Both the position numbers and the translations under genes were made by a program. The notes under the pieces were generated by a model. That model had not been told where the DNA came from and did no database searches. It was given only the letters and a program-made list of their open reading frames with translations. 64,000 nt of DNA from Zeus faber (Eukaryota; Chordata; Actinopteri; Zeiformes; Zeidae): positions 13,188,318 through 13,252,317 of the forward strand of contig OY482859.1 of the NCBI GenBank assembly GCA_960531495.1. The letters run 5' to 3'. Shown one piece after another: positions 1 to 11,446 of this stretch. How positions within the stretch are numbered: position 1 is the stretch's first letter; every line of letters begins with the position of its first letter.

Positions 1-32
1 TTTTTACTTGTTTATTTATGAGGGGTCCCGCC

Positions 33-98
33 CATTTATTTATTTATTTATTTATCTATTTATTTATTTATTTACTTATGGGGTGTGTGTGTGTGTGT
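33..98. repeat. (TTTA)n and (GT)n microsatellites
   Basis: Runs of ATTT units with scattered changes, followed by a short GT run. Simple repeat with no coding content. Confidence 0.9.
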
Positions 99-448
99 TT
101 ATAATTAGTTGTCCAGCCTGAAGTGCAGTTTTTGTTTAGATTTTTATTATTATTCTAGTAGCCATTATCAGCGGTCAAGGTGTCTGGCGCTCAAAAACCA
201 TCGAACCCATCGTCAAGATCAGTTAGTAAACAAATAAAATGTGTATTGAGATGCACCCTTTTCTACAAAATCGACTCTTATAATATAATATTTGCTTTAT
301 ATTGAACTGATTTTCATTAACTGGTGTTTTGTTATGAACGTGAGAAATTGAACCTGATACTGTTTACTTACTAGAATTTAACCTAACCCGGATCTAATCA
401 TCTCTATGCCAACACATTAACCTGAATAGCCAAAACTTCCAGGGACTG

Positions 449-637
449 CCTATTGTTCCCACCGACAATTACTCCGAAACCCCAATAGTCCAAGAAATAA
501 CCGGTTAGAGATGGTTAAGTTTAGGTATAAGGGTTAGAGATGTTTAAGTTTAAGGTTAGTTTTAGGGTGTCGTCCATGTCCAATACATTTTTCAGATTAT
601 TGGGGTTTCGGAATATTGGGCCGTCGGAATAATGGCA
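449..637. mobile_element. MITE-like element, copy 1
   Basis: The left end (positions 449-490) contains ATTGTTCC, ACTCCGAAACCCCAATAGTC. The right end, read on the other strand, gives CCATTATTCCGACGG and then TTCCGAAACCCCAATAATC, so the element has imperfect terminal inverted repeats of about 40 bp. The interior is rich in GGTTAGAGATGGTTAAG-type, telomere-like words. A related element lies at about 45576-45924. There is no coding capacity. The superfamily was not assigned, and the exact ends and target-site duplication are uncertain. Confidence 0.6.
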
Positions 638-2509
638 TGGCACCCAACTTCCTGTGGGACATGCAGGCTCCGCTCTATGGATAGGCAACATCAAGTGTCA
701 ATAATTCTGAGTTTCAGCTCCACAAAAATGTCGATTTCTATATCTAGCATGTTCTTATAATGCTGCCTGGTTTCTTGTTATTGAACTTGTAATTAAACCA
801 ATTCATTAATATTTTACATTCATATTTTAATCATTTACTTTTGTTCCCCTGACTCCAGTTAAGAGAAGATTTTATTTTCATCTTTATTAATTCACTTTAG
901 ACACTGACACATACAATTCAATACTATAATATAATAATACAATACAATACTATAATTGAATATGAATATAACTGCAGGCAGCAATATGCGGGGCCCAGGG
1001 TAGTCAGCCCTTTGTTAAATTGTGACTGCAGAGTTCATCCGTTCCAGCCTGGTGAGGTCTGAGCCACTGTGCGTAGGGATGCCACCTTCAATGTGGAAAA
1101 ATAAGGGACACCTTGCCAGCGGCCCCCGACCAGGGGATACAAATCAAGTGGCGTCTGGGGGTCCTTTATGCACCAATTTGTGCTTTTTATGCATCAATTT
1201 CAAAGTCCGCTCTGCTCCCCTCAACATGAATGTAAAGGAAATAAGGAGTCAATAAGAGTAAAGCAAGGTTGCATCAATTATATTAAGGATTAAAACATCA
1301 CATCATAGACATTGGTAAAATGTTTGGTCTGTCAAAATAAATTATTTGGTATATTTGGAAGAAGCAAGAACCCATTGATGAACTGGAAAGTAACAAGTGA
1401 CCTGGTCGACCACGGATGATGATGGATGGCTGAACACATTTATTTGCGAAAATATATTCCTTTTTTTTTTACCGTCAAACTGATCAGAACAACTCTCCTG
1501 GATGTGCATTGAACATTGATGTACATTAAAATAAAGATCAATCAGAATGAGAGAAATGTGGAGAAAAAGAGAATTGGTAATTTATCTGTACATTTAGCTT
1601 TGAAGCGTGTGAGGATGAGGTAGAGCTATGTGCATTGTATCTCTGAAATAGCTGTCGGCTTTGGGGCCACGCCAATGCGGTGCTAAGGCAAACTCCCTTT
1701 GTGCCGGAGTGTAGGCATGGTGCTGTTTTAGGAGTTCAACCGGAAGACCTGGAATGTTCGGAAAAACAGACCAAAAATCAAAACTTTGATTTCAACGAAT
1801 GCATTATGTCGGGTGAAACATGATAGTTTAACATTTTTACAGTGCAATTCGGATCACAAATTAAAACGTTATTGGTCGTCTGATTTGTTATCGACCGCCT
1901 TTGCCTGTATGAAATAAAACCCACTGTATATTCTTAAATGAAGATAACCTACCAGAAAAGCGTTCGAGCTTTAGCTGTAGTTCCTTATCAAATCATATTT
2001 TTCTCATTTAAATCATTTAGCGGTGACTTTACCGTTTGTTTCTCTCTTCTTTCACCGTCTTCGGCATTTCTCAGCTGCCTCTGCAGCTCCTCAAGTGTTG
2101 CTTGAGACTCAGCAATTTTATATTTGGACTTCAGGGTCAAGGGCGTAACAACGTTCCTATGAAATCTAACACTTCGGTAAGCGCCAAAATGTTTGTTGCG
2201 GCAAGTGCTGTGGATAAGAACTGCTTTGTTACACCTACAGAGGTAGATGGGTTCAGCGGTTCAGGAGATTTCGACACAGGTACAGGGTCATCCCTGGCCT
2301 CTCCAGCTTGTGTTGATGTCCTAGTTGACCTGGCTTGATTGGGCACCCTTTAAATTAAGTAAGAAATCAATGCTAGAAAAAATCTAAAAAGCATTTACTT
2401 TCAGTATCAGGTTTAGTGGTAATTCCAGTTATGTTACCAAGAGATCATTTGTACGGTTTCCACTATATATTAACACTGTTCAGCACAAAGAACACTATGA
2501 TCTTATCAA
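638..2509. other. Gene-free AT-rich stretch
   Basis: Both strands were read. Open frames here are short (100 codons or fewer), show no family motifs and have no believable splice partners. The region contains low-complexity AT-rich DNA and short ATAATA/ATACA runs around 925-955. No gene is supported. Confidence 0.6.
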
Positions 2510-2535
2510 ATGAAAATACACCAACACCACACACT

Positions 2536-2655
2536 CTCTGTTCAGAGCATATTGTACACCACTCTATACTGCACACTTGTGGTTAAACTGCAGCCAAGGA
2601 AGCTCTGTATCTTGCTCTGCAGTACAGAGTGGTGTACAGTATGCTCTGAACAGAG
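2536..2655. repeat. Inverted repeat inside the LINE scrap
   Basis: Arms at 2536-2573 and 2618-2655 are reverse complements over 38 bases with two mismatches, separated by a 44-base spacer. Each arm encodes the same LINE segment (LFRAYCTPL...TA) on opposite strands, so this is an inverted duplication of LINE sequence rather than a chance palindrome. Confidence 0.85.
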
Positions 2656-2879
2656 ACATCTTCACTCCGTCTGTACACATACGAAGCCTGCCCAAGAAGA
2701 ATGTTTGCTTGTGCATACATCCTGCGGCATTGCCCATAAATGTCCCCATTATCATCCGTCATTTGTTCCGTAATAAAATGTCCAAGATGTTTTGCGTTAT
2801 TACAGACACCAAGAATATTATCAGACAATTTGAAGTCGGGAAATTTTAGACATTTGTCCTCTTTGGTTCTACGGATCAA
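2564..2879 (-). pseudogene. LINE reverse-transcriptase fragment
   Basis: Minus-strand frames contain short blocks typical of the region just after the palm domain of fish non-LTR retrotransposon reverse transcriptases. They are KHLGHFITEQMTDDNGDIYG, RRMYAQANILL, and in another frame VKMSLFRAYCTPL. The blocks fall in two frames, so at least one frameshift separates them, and nothing of the endonuclease or the catalytic YxDD region is present. This is a dead, truncated copy of about 0.3 kb. Its 3' part continues into an inverted repeat. Family resemblance is by eye; the clade was not assigned. Confidence 0.7.
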
Positions 2880-3739
2880 GACAACACTCTAATTGGAAAA
2901 TATATGTGTGTCACCAGATCTAGCTAATAATAAGCTAATGACAAACTCATGAGCACAAACGCATTCCAGCTGAGAATTTCCTCCGGTTCTGATTTATTTT
3001 CTCTTCTTAATTCCACTAAACGGGGCAGTTTGTGACATCATCATTCATTATGTGAAGCACGAGACGCACGATGGGAAGCGCTAGAGATGCGAGATACTGG
3101 TTTTGCTTTATCTCTCAATGGTCTACTAAATTCAAGGTGGGGTGAAAATAGATATATAGGGTCATACCCTCATTATGAATTTCATTCATAGATACAATTT
3201 AACTGTATATTAATATCAGCGTTTGCGTGCCTGTGCACCCATCAGCCAGTGCGGTAACCATTTTCATGGTAACAGTGACCTCCACCCATCAGAGACGTCG
3301 CTGTTACACTTAGGATTATATGTAGTGTAGTCACCATGACATTGAAAATAAAACATGTTTTTCTTAAAACAAGGTTGATATAATACAGACTTGTGCTTTC
3401 TGCAGGAGAAAAATCTATTATTATATACATTGTGTAATATTTATACAATTATTTATGAATGTTTCAAACCCTAACATTAACCCTAATCCTGGAAACTATG
3501 CAATTATTACCTGACAATTATGCGTCATTTTTTTACGCATCTTGATGCAATTGCCTTATGTGCAAAATTTATGGGTGAAAAAAAACATGCATGTGTTCCT
3601 AGGGGTTAATTTGTTTGGGGAATATATCTGCGCTGTCAGAATTTACATATGTAATTTGCAAAGCCCTGAATTATATTTTAAGCCATTTTAAGTGGCGCCC
3701 CCTACTTATACTTTATTTATTTATGCTTTAGATAGAAGC

Positions 3740-3769
3740 CTGGACCCCATGTATTGCTGCCTGCACCTA

Positions 3770-3813
<44 letters not shown>

Positions 3814-3885
3814 TTTTTTTTTTTTTAATTATTATTATGAGTTGCATATTGTGCATGAATGGTGCTATATAAATAAAGGATACTA
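3740..3885 (+). mobile_element. Retroposon 3' tail with (ATT)n
   Basis: A (TTA)n tract (about 3772-3806) is followed by GGTGCTATATAAATAAAGG. The phrase GTGCTATATAAATAAA is a common ending of fish non-LTR retroposons. No coding part remains. The 5' limit is unclear. Confidence 0.45.
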
Positions 3886-4439
3886 TTTGATCAAAACATC
3901 ACAAAATCCTACACAAAAGCAAGTTCCCCACCCCAAAAAAATAATTTTGAACTCCTTATATGGACTTGTCAGCAGAGAAATGGTCCATGTTTTTGCGCCT
4001 CCTATACGTCAATATATGCCTATATGTCTATCTGCAAGCCTCTTCAAAATGTAAAGTGTTATTGCCACTCAGCCCTTTGAAACGCTTGATTTGAGAGCTT
4101 ATTTATTTTGAACGTAATTCCTTTTTAATTGGGTGTCCCGCCCCGAAGCTCCAGGAGCCCTATTGTTTTTGTTAATGAAAAACTGACGTCAGTGGTGTAT
4201 GTATGGTCTTTTCATTTATCTGCCGCACTCACAGACCAAATACATCGAATGTGTATTCGGGGCAGCTCCGACATGGCGTCGTCCAGATCGGTCCATTTTG
4301 GTGGAATAACTTCATAAAAAAAAAAACAACCAAAAACGGTATTTCTCGTCATCCCCGCAACGCAAATGACGGCGTGCGCAGGTCACGTGACAGCGTTGCA
4401 GTCTCGTGGTTGGTCAACGGTCACCGAGTGCTCCACTTG

Positions 4440-4672
4440 GACCCCTCGTACCGCTGCCTGCAGCTGTATTTTATACTTATACCCTATCGCTGTCCCTACT
4501 TTCTATATTATATTTCTGTGCGTTCTATGGCATTTCTATAAATACTTTGTGAGGACTTCTTGTATTCTCATTTTATCTTGGCATTGGCAATATATTCATT
4601 ACATTTCACCGCATATATGTATGGAAGTATGTATATGTATGTGACAAATAAAAATCTTGAATCTTGAATATA
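4440..4672 (+). mobile_element. Retroposon 3' end, copy A
   Basis: The sequence ends in ATGTATGTGACAAATAAAAA followed by TCTTGAATCTTGAAT, a short tandem tail typical of a fish SINE/LINE 3' end. The last 75 bases align with those of copy B at 5577-5664. The 5' limit is approximate. Confidence 0.6.
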
Positions 4673-4914
4673 AATATATATAAATATTATATATATATAT
4701 ATGTATTTATTTATTTATATGAAAAAAATCTATAACTTTTTCAAATGCATTTCTTTCTGTGTCGTTCAGAGATATATCTGCATTTCATCACAATCGTAAT
4801 TTCGGGAATGAGGAACACTCCGTCAACGTTGAATAACGCTGCGCTTTTATACGTCATGGCTGGTTGAACCACTGATCCATCGCTTGAAATGCCCTTTAAT
4901 GGGCACCCTCGGCC

Positions 4915-4950
4915 CGGTCCTCCCTCCCTCCCTCCCTCCCTCCCTCCCGG
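4915..4950. repeat. (TCCC)n microsatellite
   Basis: Perfect TCCC units. They create long spurious open frames on both strands between 4741 and 5280, which have no family similarity. Confidence 0.9.
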
Positions 4951-5299
4951 GAGGACCAGCCGAGCATGGCCGGGGAGAGTCGAAGCTGTAGGAAGCCGGA
5001 GTCCCGGGCGCTCTGTGTACTTCCTGCTCCACTTGCACACGGCGGTGAACGGTTCGGCTCTTTTTCGAGACTCGGCCCTCGACGAGTCGCTCAGTACTAA
5101 ATAAACAAATAAACAAATACGGGTTTGTTTTTTTTTTTGTTGTTGTTTTTTTTTAAACAAAAAAAAGCAGCGGCTCCGCTCTCCGAATCCGCGCTCGTTT
5201 GATGCCGTTGGTTTATCCAATGTCGTGTGAGCGAGAGAGGACCTTTCGGTGAACGACGAGCGAAATCTCAGTCTGATCAAATCATTTCATCAACAAACA

Positions 5300-5664
5300 C
5301 TACCTCACTCTATTCACATTCACGTGCCACTTTCATTCACATGCCACTTTAATTGCACACATCTGTATATACATAGGCGTATTCCCTCTATCTATTCCAT
5401 TTTATTTCATTTTATTTTTATTGTATTTTATTCTATATATTTTTTTATCTTATTCTATAAGTATTCAACTGACTGTATTACGTTTTAGGAGTCAGTTAGT
5501 CGCTCTGTTAGAAAGGAATTTTTTACTGTTATTTTTTTTTTTCCTAGGACACATTGTGCGCTATCACCGGGTGCGTTGCATTACATTTCACTGCATATAC
5601 GTATGAAAGTATGGACATGTATGTGACGAATAAAAAAATCTTGAATCTTGAATCTTGAATCTTC
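5300..5664 (+). mobile_element. Retroposon 3' end, copy B
   Basis: The end of this segment repeats the end of copy A with few changes: CATTTCACTGCATATACGTA, ATGTATGTGACGAATAAAAA, then three TCTTGAA units. Two copies of the same element in the same orientation lie about 1 kb apart. A stray TCTTGAATCTTGAATCTTGA also occurs at 52371-52387. The 5' limit is approximate. Confidence 0.6.
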
Positions 5665-5929
5665 ATGTCGTTTCATTGAAAAATGATTTATTTGAGCTGG
5701 GGAGCGGGCGCCTTGGTTTGTGGGGCACACTTCAAATAGAGGGCAATTCACTGAGCTCTGCATAAAGCACAAACTACATTTAATGAAATGAAATAGCAAT
5801 AGAAAAAAAATAGCTAAACCCAGATCAAAAAACGTTGATAACAGGTTAATATGTCATATTAACAAAAAAGACCCCGGAAGTATGCAAACTGTGGATGCCA
5901 GAAAATAGTTTAGCCAAATTATTTCATAA

Positions 5930-6200
5930 TGAAACGTTTTGGCAGAGGAATGCAAAAAAGCGTGAAACACAAAAAATATATACTTCCGTCAAAAATAAAT
6001 GTGTTTATTGTGGAATGCAATGGCCCCCCTTTTGCCTGTGAATTGCAGTAAATTGTCAGTTATTCTTTTTTTTTGGTCCAGTTTAGTTTGCGAAGATTCA
6101 CTCTTTGGCAGGAGGGACTCCCGACCCCCGACTCGTCTCAAAGATTCGTTCGCAACGACCGAGTCGTTCGCGAGTCTCGCATCGATAGTTCCCCAGTCTG
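5930..6200. repeat. Dispersed GACTC-rich repeat, copy 1
   Basis: Shares an ordered set of phrases with segments at about 18870-19190 and 43967-44605: TGGAATGCAA, TTTGGCAGGAGGGACTCCCG, GATTCGTTCG and GAGTCGTTCGCGAGTC. The GAGTC/GACTC words and the CGAACGA motif recur in both orientations, as in non-autonomous DNA transposons. The family was not assigned. This copy ends about 280 bp before the start codon of the BED/hAT gene. Confidence 0.5.
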
Positions 6201-6481
6201 CTCCCGAAGCCTCCACGAAGCAGAGCGTCGCGCCTCCGCTCCGGATCGGGGGAGCAGAAAGATGGACGCGGCCACCTTTTAACGGCTCCATCCGCGTTTT
6301 AAAACGCACAGGGGGCTTCATGCGACGCCACCCCGGCTCGGAATCGGACGTTGTTTTTTGTGATGTGCGGCCGTCGCCGGGCAGGAGCAGCAGCGGAGCC
6401 GTCGGCCTGCGCTCCTGTGTAGATGTGGATCGGATCGCCGTCTCAGATCGTCCTTGATACCAAGTTGTTTCCCGAGCTCCG

Positions 6482-9400
6482 ATGGCGTCAGTTTCCAAGG
6501 TGTCCATCCTGGATTACTTTAACATCGTGTTCGAGGGCGAGAATGGCAAGATCGAGTCCAACTGCAAGGCGTGCGGCACCAGGATCCAGGCGAAGAGGAG
6601 CGTCACGTCCAACTTCGTAACGCACCTCAAGGTGGGAATTAAAAATGCTCCTCAAGCCCCGAAGAATAAACAGAACTAATCACCTGTCTTTGATTTTGCT
6701 TGCATGGCATTGTTTTTTTCAATGATGGTGTCTATTTCTGCAATGTAATGGAATATAATGGAATGGGATGGAAAACACTTGGACAAGTCGTTAGTAACTA
6801 TCCACCATATTATAATACATATAAATGTCATAGTGTTATTCTTACAATATCATACAATATACTATAATGGAAACCCAGTGAAGTAGCCCCATCTATAGAT
6901 ATGCAGAAACCTTTGTTAAACCAAATTCCCGGATTGATTGTCTCTTTTTTTTTTTAAATCTTATCAGAATCAGAATGTGATTATTTGGCCAAATTCAGTT
7001 TCATATTTAAGGGATTTGTCTTGGTAAGGGCTTGTGCATTGTTTAACAGATAATTTGCATTAAAAAAAAAGCTTAACTTAAAAAACAACTTTCATAGAAT
7101 ATGCAAAAAAGTGATTCTAAGCACAAGTTAGATTCCAAGGCTATGCCGGGCTAAGTGGCAGCATGGCTGCTAGTGTTGGCTGTGGGTATAAATACAAATA
7201 TATATGGGACATTTCTGGAAAGAATGAATTAAAAAGGTTAGAAAATAATGCGTGCGGGGATGAGATGAGAGAAATTATGACAATGTTATTACTAAATTAT
7301 ATGTAAATCTAAAGACTTACAATGTCATTACGGTTTATTGCACAGTTATTCCACTTATTACTGCACAGTTAAGTCTCAACTTATCTTTAAAGAGCCTTCC
7401 TGGAGGTCAGCAAATAACAATTTCTATCTCTTCATCCATGGCTTCTCTTGCTTCTTTCGCTCCCCTCCAGCGTAAGCACCAGGCCATGTATGATGAGTTT
7501 GTGAAGAGGAAGGACATGAAGAGGGAGGCGTACTCCTCCGGCTCCCTGCACAGCTTCACCTCCAACGGGGGTAACGCCCGCTACACCCACCCAACCAGCA
7601 CCGGAGTGGGAGCACTAGGCCCCATGGAGGGTGGAGGAGGAGGAGTGAGTGGAGGAGGCGGAGGAGGAGGAGGAGGAGGTGGGGTGTCCAAGTTTGACAG
7701 GCATGACCCTCGACAGGTGTGTCTCACAGCCCTCCATCAGTAACCTGCCTGCCTAAAAATGCGGTATAGCTGTGAGTAAAGCTGTTTTTGTCGTTTTGTT
7801 TTTGTCTACCAAAGGTTCTGATCTCCGAGGCCATCGCCAAAATGATGGTGCGGGACCTGCAGCCGGCCTCCATGGTGGAGAACCAGGGTTTCAGGGAGCT
7901 GCTGCAGCTCCTGGAGCCCCGCTACACCCCGGAGCCCCGGCACTACTTCCAGAGCCAGCTGCTGCCGGCCTACGCCTACCAGGCCCAGCTGGCCACACGG
8001 CAGGCCCTGGCCTCGGCCCAGGCCCTGAGCCTCAGCCTGGACCTGTGGAGCGGCCTCTCCAGAGCAGCCTCAGGGTGAGTGGATTTGTCCACATCTTGAT
8101 TTTTACAGAGAAGGTTGTTTTTTTTATAACGGAGACGAAAAAACAAAGGTTAGGCCCATGACAGACATGTTTGATTACATGTCGAGTTTCATTGTGATGC
8201 ACACAAAATCATACAAAATATAGTGAAATTGAGCCAGATAACTACATAACAAAATAGTTGTAGAACTCCCTGTGAATATACTAGTAAATTAAGTATATTA
8301 ACGGTACATTTTTACTCAACCTCGCATCGGCAGACCCACCGGCAGCTGCACTTTTCTTCGGCCTGATGTATCTTATAAAACCTTGTGATAATATATTTTT
8401 ATGTAATAATTGTAATAATTATAATATTATATAATTGCTTTTATATTATCATCTATCAGTCAATTATAATTATCAAAGACAATTTCCAATATACAGTATA
8501 TGATGTTTTAAAGTTACAGGTACATGTTGTTGTTGAATGAATATAAAAGGTGTTTGATAAGCATGTTTACATTTAAATATAAATACAAAAATCTCAGTCC
8601 ATCAGGAATATGAAACCAATTTCACGTCTCATGGGTCAGTGCATTTAAATCACACGCAGCCTGTTGGAAGCATACTGCATGCAAAACTCCAAGTGAAACG
8701 ACATTTTCAAAATGACATAAATGTTGACAACAGTAATTGTGTTTGTGTGTTGTAAACTTTAGAGAATCAGGTTGAGGTGTCCAATTATTTTCACCTTTTA
8801 AATCTTTAAACAAATGGTGCTAACAGTAACACATGAATCATGAGTCAAATGAAAATCTACCACTGAAGACAGATTAAGCCTCAATATTTTATGAGAAACG
8901 CTATATTAAAGACTTTTTTTTCACGTTGAATCACTGGTGGAAAGTGTCTAGATTTTGATAAAACTGAATAAACACACAGTTAATACTTTGCTCCTTATTC
9001 TATAACTAAGTCCATATCTATCACTTCCTTCAGGTACCTGGGCGTAACCTGCCATTTCCTCACATCTGATTGGCAGATGCGCTCAGTCCTCCTCGCCTGC
9101 CTTCCTCTGGTCCGCAGAGGCTCCGGGCAGCGGCGCGTGGTCGCAGATTTTGAGGAGGTTTGCCACGCCCACGGTGTGTCCGGCAGGGCGTTCCGTGTGG
9201 TGGCCGAGCCCTTTCCTGCCCCGACGCCCATGAAAACCTGCTGCCTTCCTGGGTTCAACATCAAGGGCGGCGGGCGCGAGCAGGATGACGAGGACGGCGA
9301 AGAAGCGATGGTGGACAATCGGGACGACGTGGAGGAGGAGCTTATGAACGGTCACGCCAAGGGTGGAGGAGGGAGAGGGGAGGAGGGGGGAGAGTGGGAG

Positions 9401-11446
9401 GACTCGTGGGAGCAGCAGGGTTTGGGCTCGGCTCGCGTCGACTGCTTATCGCGGGTGCTGGACCGCTGCGTCAGGGAGGGACTGGACTCCTGCCCGCAGA
9501 TCTCCTCCACGTTGGCCAAAGCCGCCTGCTTCTACAACTACATCACCTCCGCCGTCCCGCCGGAGAAACTGCGTCAGGTGTTGGCGGACGGACCGGGGGG
9601 TGTGACGGGAGGGAAACCGGGGAGCTTCCCGCCTCCTGTCGTCAAGGACTGGGCTGCTCAGCTGAAGGTATGTGGTCTTTGTCTCAGGTAGTTGTCACCA
9701 GTAAATGAACATCATTGTTGCTAGTGGTGCCAGGGGTCACAAAACTCACGGTTTGGGTCTTACCGCCGTTTTGAGTCGCGGATCGGATCATTTTTCGGAT
9801 AAAAAAAAAAAGACAAATATAACTTTCTGTTCATTCTGTAAAACACTTAAAGCATATAACTTTTTCCCATGGTCTCAAATGAAAACACCGTTCAAGATGT
9901 CCAATGTTTAAATCAAATCTTAAAATTGATTAAAATTCAATACTCAATTTTTTAAAATTAAAGTGCAATATATACGCATGATACCTTCTTCCTTTAAATA
10001 TGGTAGAGAATGAAAACATACGATGAGATCCGCCCCCAGTAACTCAATTTAATTCCAATAAGTAACCAGCATCACGTTCAATTTGTCACGTTTATAACAA
10101 ACCAAATTTTATGAAAATCGGTTCCAAGTTTAGCCGTAGTCCGCCTCGAAGTCCGCATCTCTCAATGCACATCGTATTTGTTTACTAGCAGCTCTTGACC
10201 TCTCCGATATGGCTGATGAGCAGCTGCATAGCGGCGACATTGGCTGTATCCGCAGCTCATTCCCGAAATGTCGTAAAGGAGCAGCAACATAGCACTATGT
10301 ACCCTAAATCCTAAATCATTGCGCTTCGGAGTAAAACACAGCGCACATCTGTCTTGTCTCTCTTCTCTTCATTGCAGTTCTGCATCGAGATTTATGGGAT
10401 TATTACTTTAAAAAGTAACAGCGGCAGTGAAACTGTATTTCACCATGACGGTTAAATTTTGCGGTTGATCCGGGGTTCACATGCGAGAACCGTGGGGGGT
10501 GACCCGTACGGATCAGAGATCAACTACGCTCCATTACACCACTTATTGATCTACTTTGATGCCACTTTCTTGACCGTCTCCGAAATGTCCTCAGGTTCTC
10601 CGTCAGCTGCTGGACTCAGTGGAGTTCCTGGAGGAGCTGAGCGGCCGCGGGGAGCTGGCGCTGGGCGGCCCCGAGAGGGCGCTGCTGAGGGAGCTGACGG
10701 ACACGCTGGAGCCCTTCACCGAGGCCTGGGACATGGTGCGGTCGGACCGGCAGACGGACCGACATGTGTCCATCAGCCTGGCCTTGCCCTGCGTGCTGGG
10801 CCTGCGCAAGCACCTCTCCGAGACCTCGGCCCCCCACTGCCCCTCGCTCCTGGGGGGGCTGGCGCAGGCCGTAGAGCGGCTGCTGGCCCCCGTGATGGAT
10901 GACCCGCTCTACATCACCGTCACCACCCTGGATCCCCAGTTCAAGCTGACATGGAGCAGCAACCCCGATTGGCACAAGCAGGTCGTCCTGGAGGAACTTA
11001 CCAAACACTCCCCCGTCGCCGCCGCTGCCGCCGCCGCCTCCCTCCCCAACACGGACTCCAACTTGGCAGAGCCCAATTTTCAGGCCCAGTCCCAGTCCTC
11101 CCCTGCCTCGGCTTCCTCTCCGATCTCCTCGCTCTCGCGGCCGTGCAAGCTGTTCTCCTTCATCAAGCAGAGACCCACGACTCAGGCCAAGAGCCTGGAG
11201 CAGGAGCTGGCCGGCTACCTGCGCGAGGAGCCCACGGACGAGGAGCCGCTGCATTACTGGAGACGCAAGGCCATCGACTTTCCCCTGCTTGCCCAAGTGG
11301 CCAAGAGGGCCTTCACCGTGCCCGCCAGCGGCACCGTGGTGCAGAGCATTTTCACCGCCGCGGGGCTGGAAAGAGGTTGCGTGCTACCAAAAAACCTGGA
11401 GACTCTCATCTACCTCAAAGCCAACTACAGATTACTATGGACTTAA
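6482..11446 (+). CDS. BED-finger protein derived from hAT transposase (ZBED-like)
   Basis: Five coding exons: 6482-6631, 7471-7716, 7815-8074, 9034-9667 and 10595-11446, giving 713 residues with every junction in frame. The N terminus is a BED zinc finger (C28, C31, H48, H53; the last His lies in exon 2). Exon 2 then encodes a polyglycine tract. Residues about 200-430 match a hAT transposase core: DLW at 208-210, then YLGVTCHF. The C terminus is the hAT dimerisation region (FPLLAQVAKRAFTVPASG, then IFTAAG). Inference of domestication: the second catalytic Asp block (normally TDNASN) reads VVAEPFP near residue 277, the CxxH motif reads CLSR (356-359), and the RWNS block is KDW. It is therefore probably a DNA- or chromatin-binding host protein rather than an active transposase. 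The start has a good context (CCGATGG). The exact ZBED orthologue was not identified. Confidence 0.85.

Noticed and set aside
4741..5280. 179-codon minus-strand frame
   Set aside because: Crosses a TCCC microsatellite and A/T homopolymers, shows no domain, and has no splice partners.
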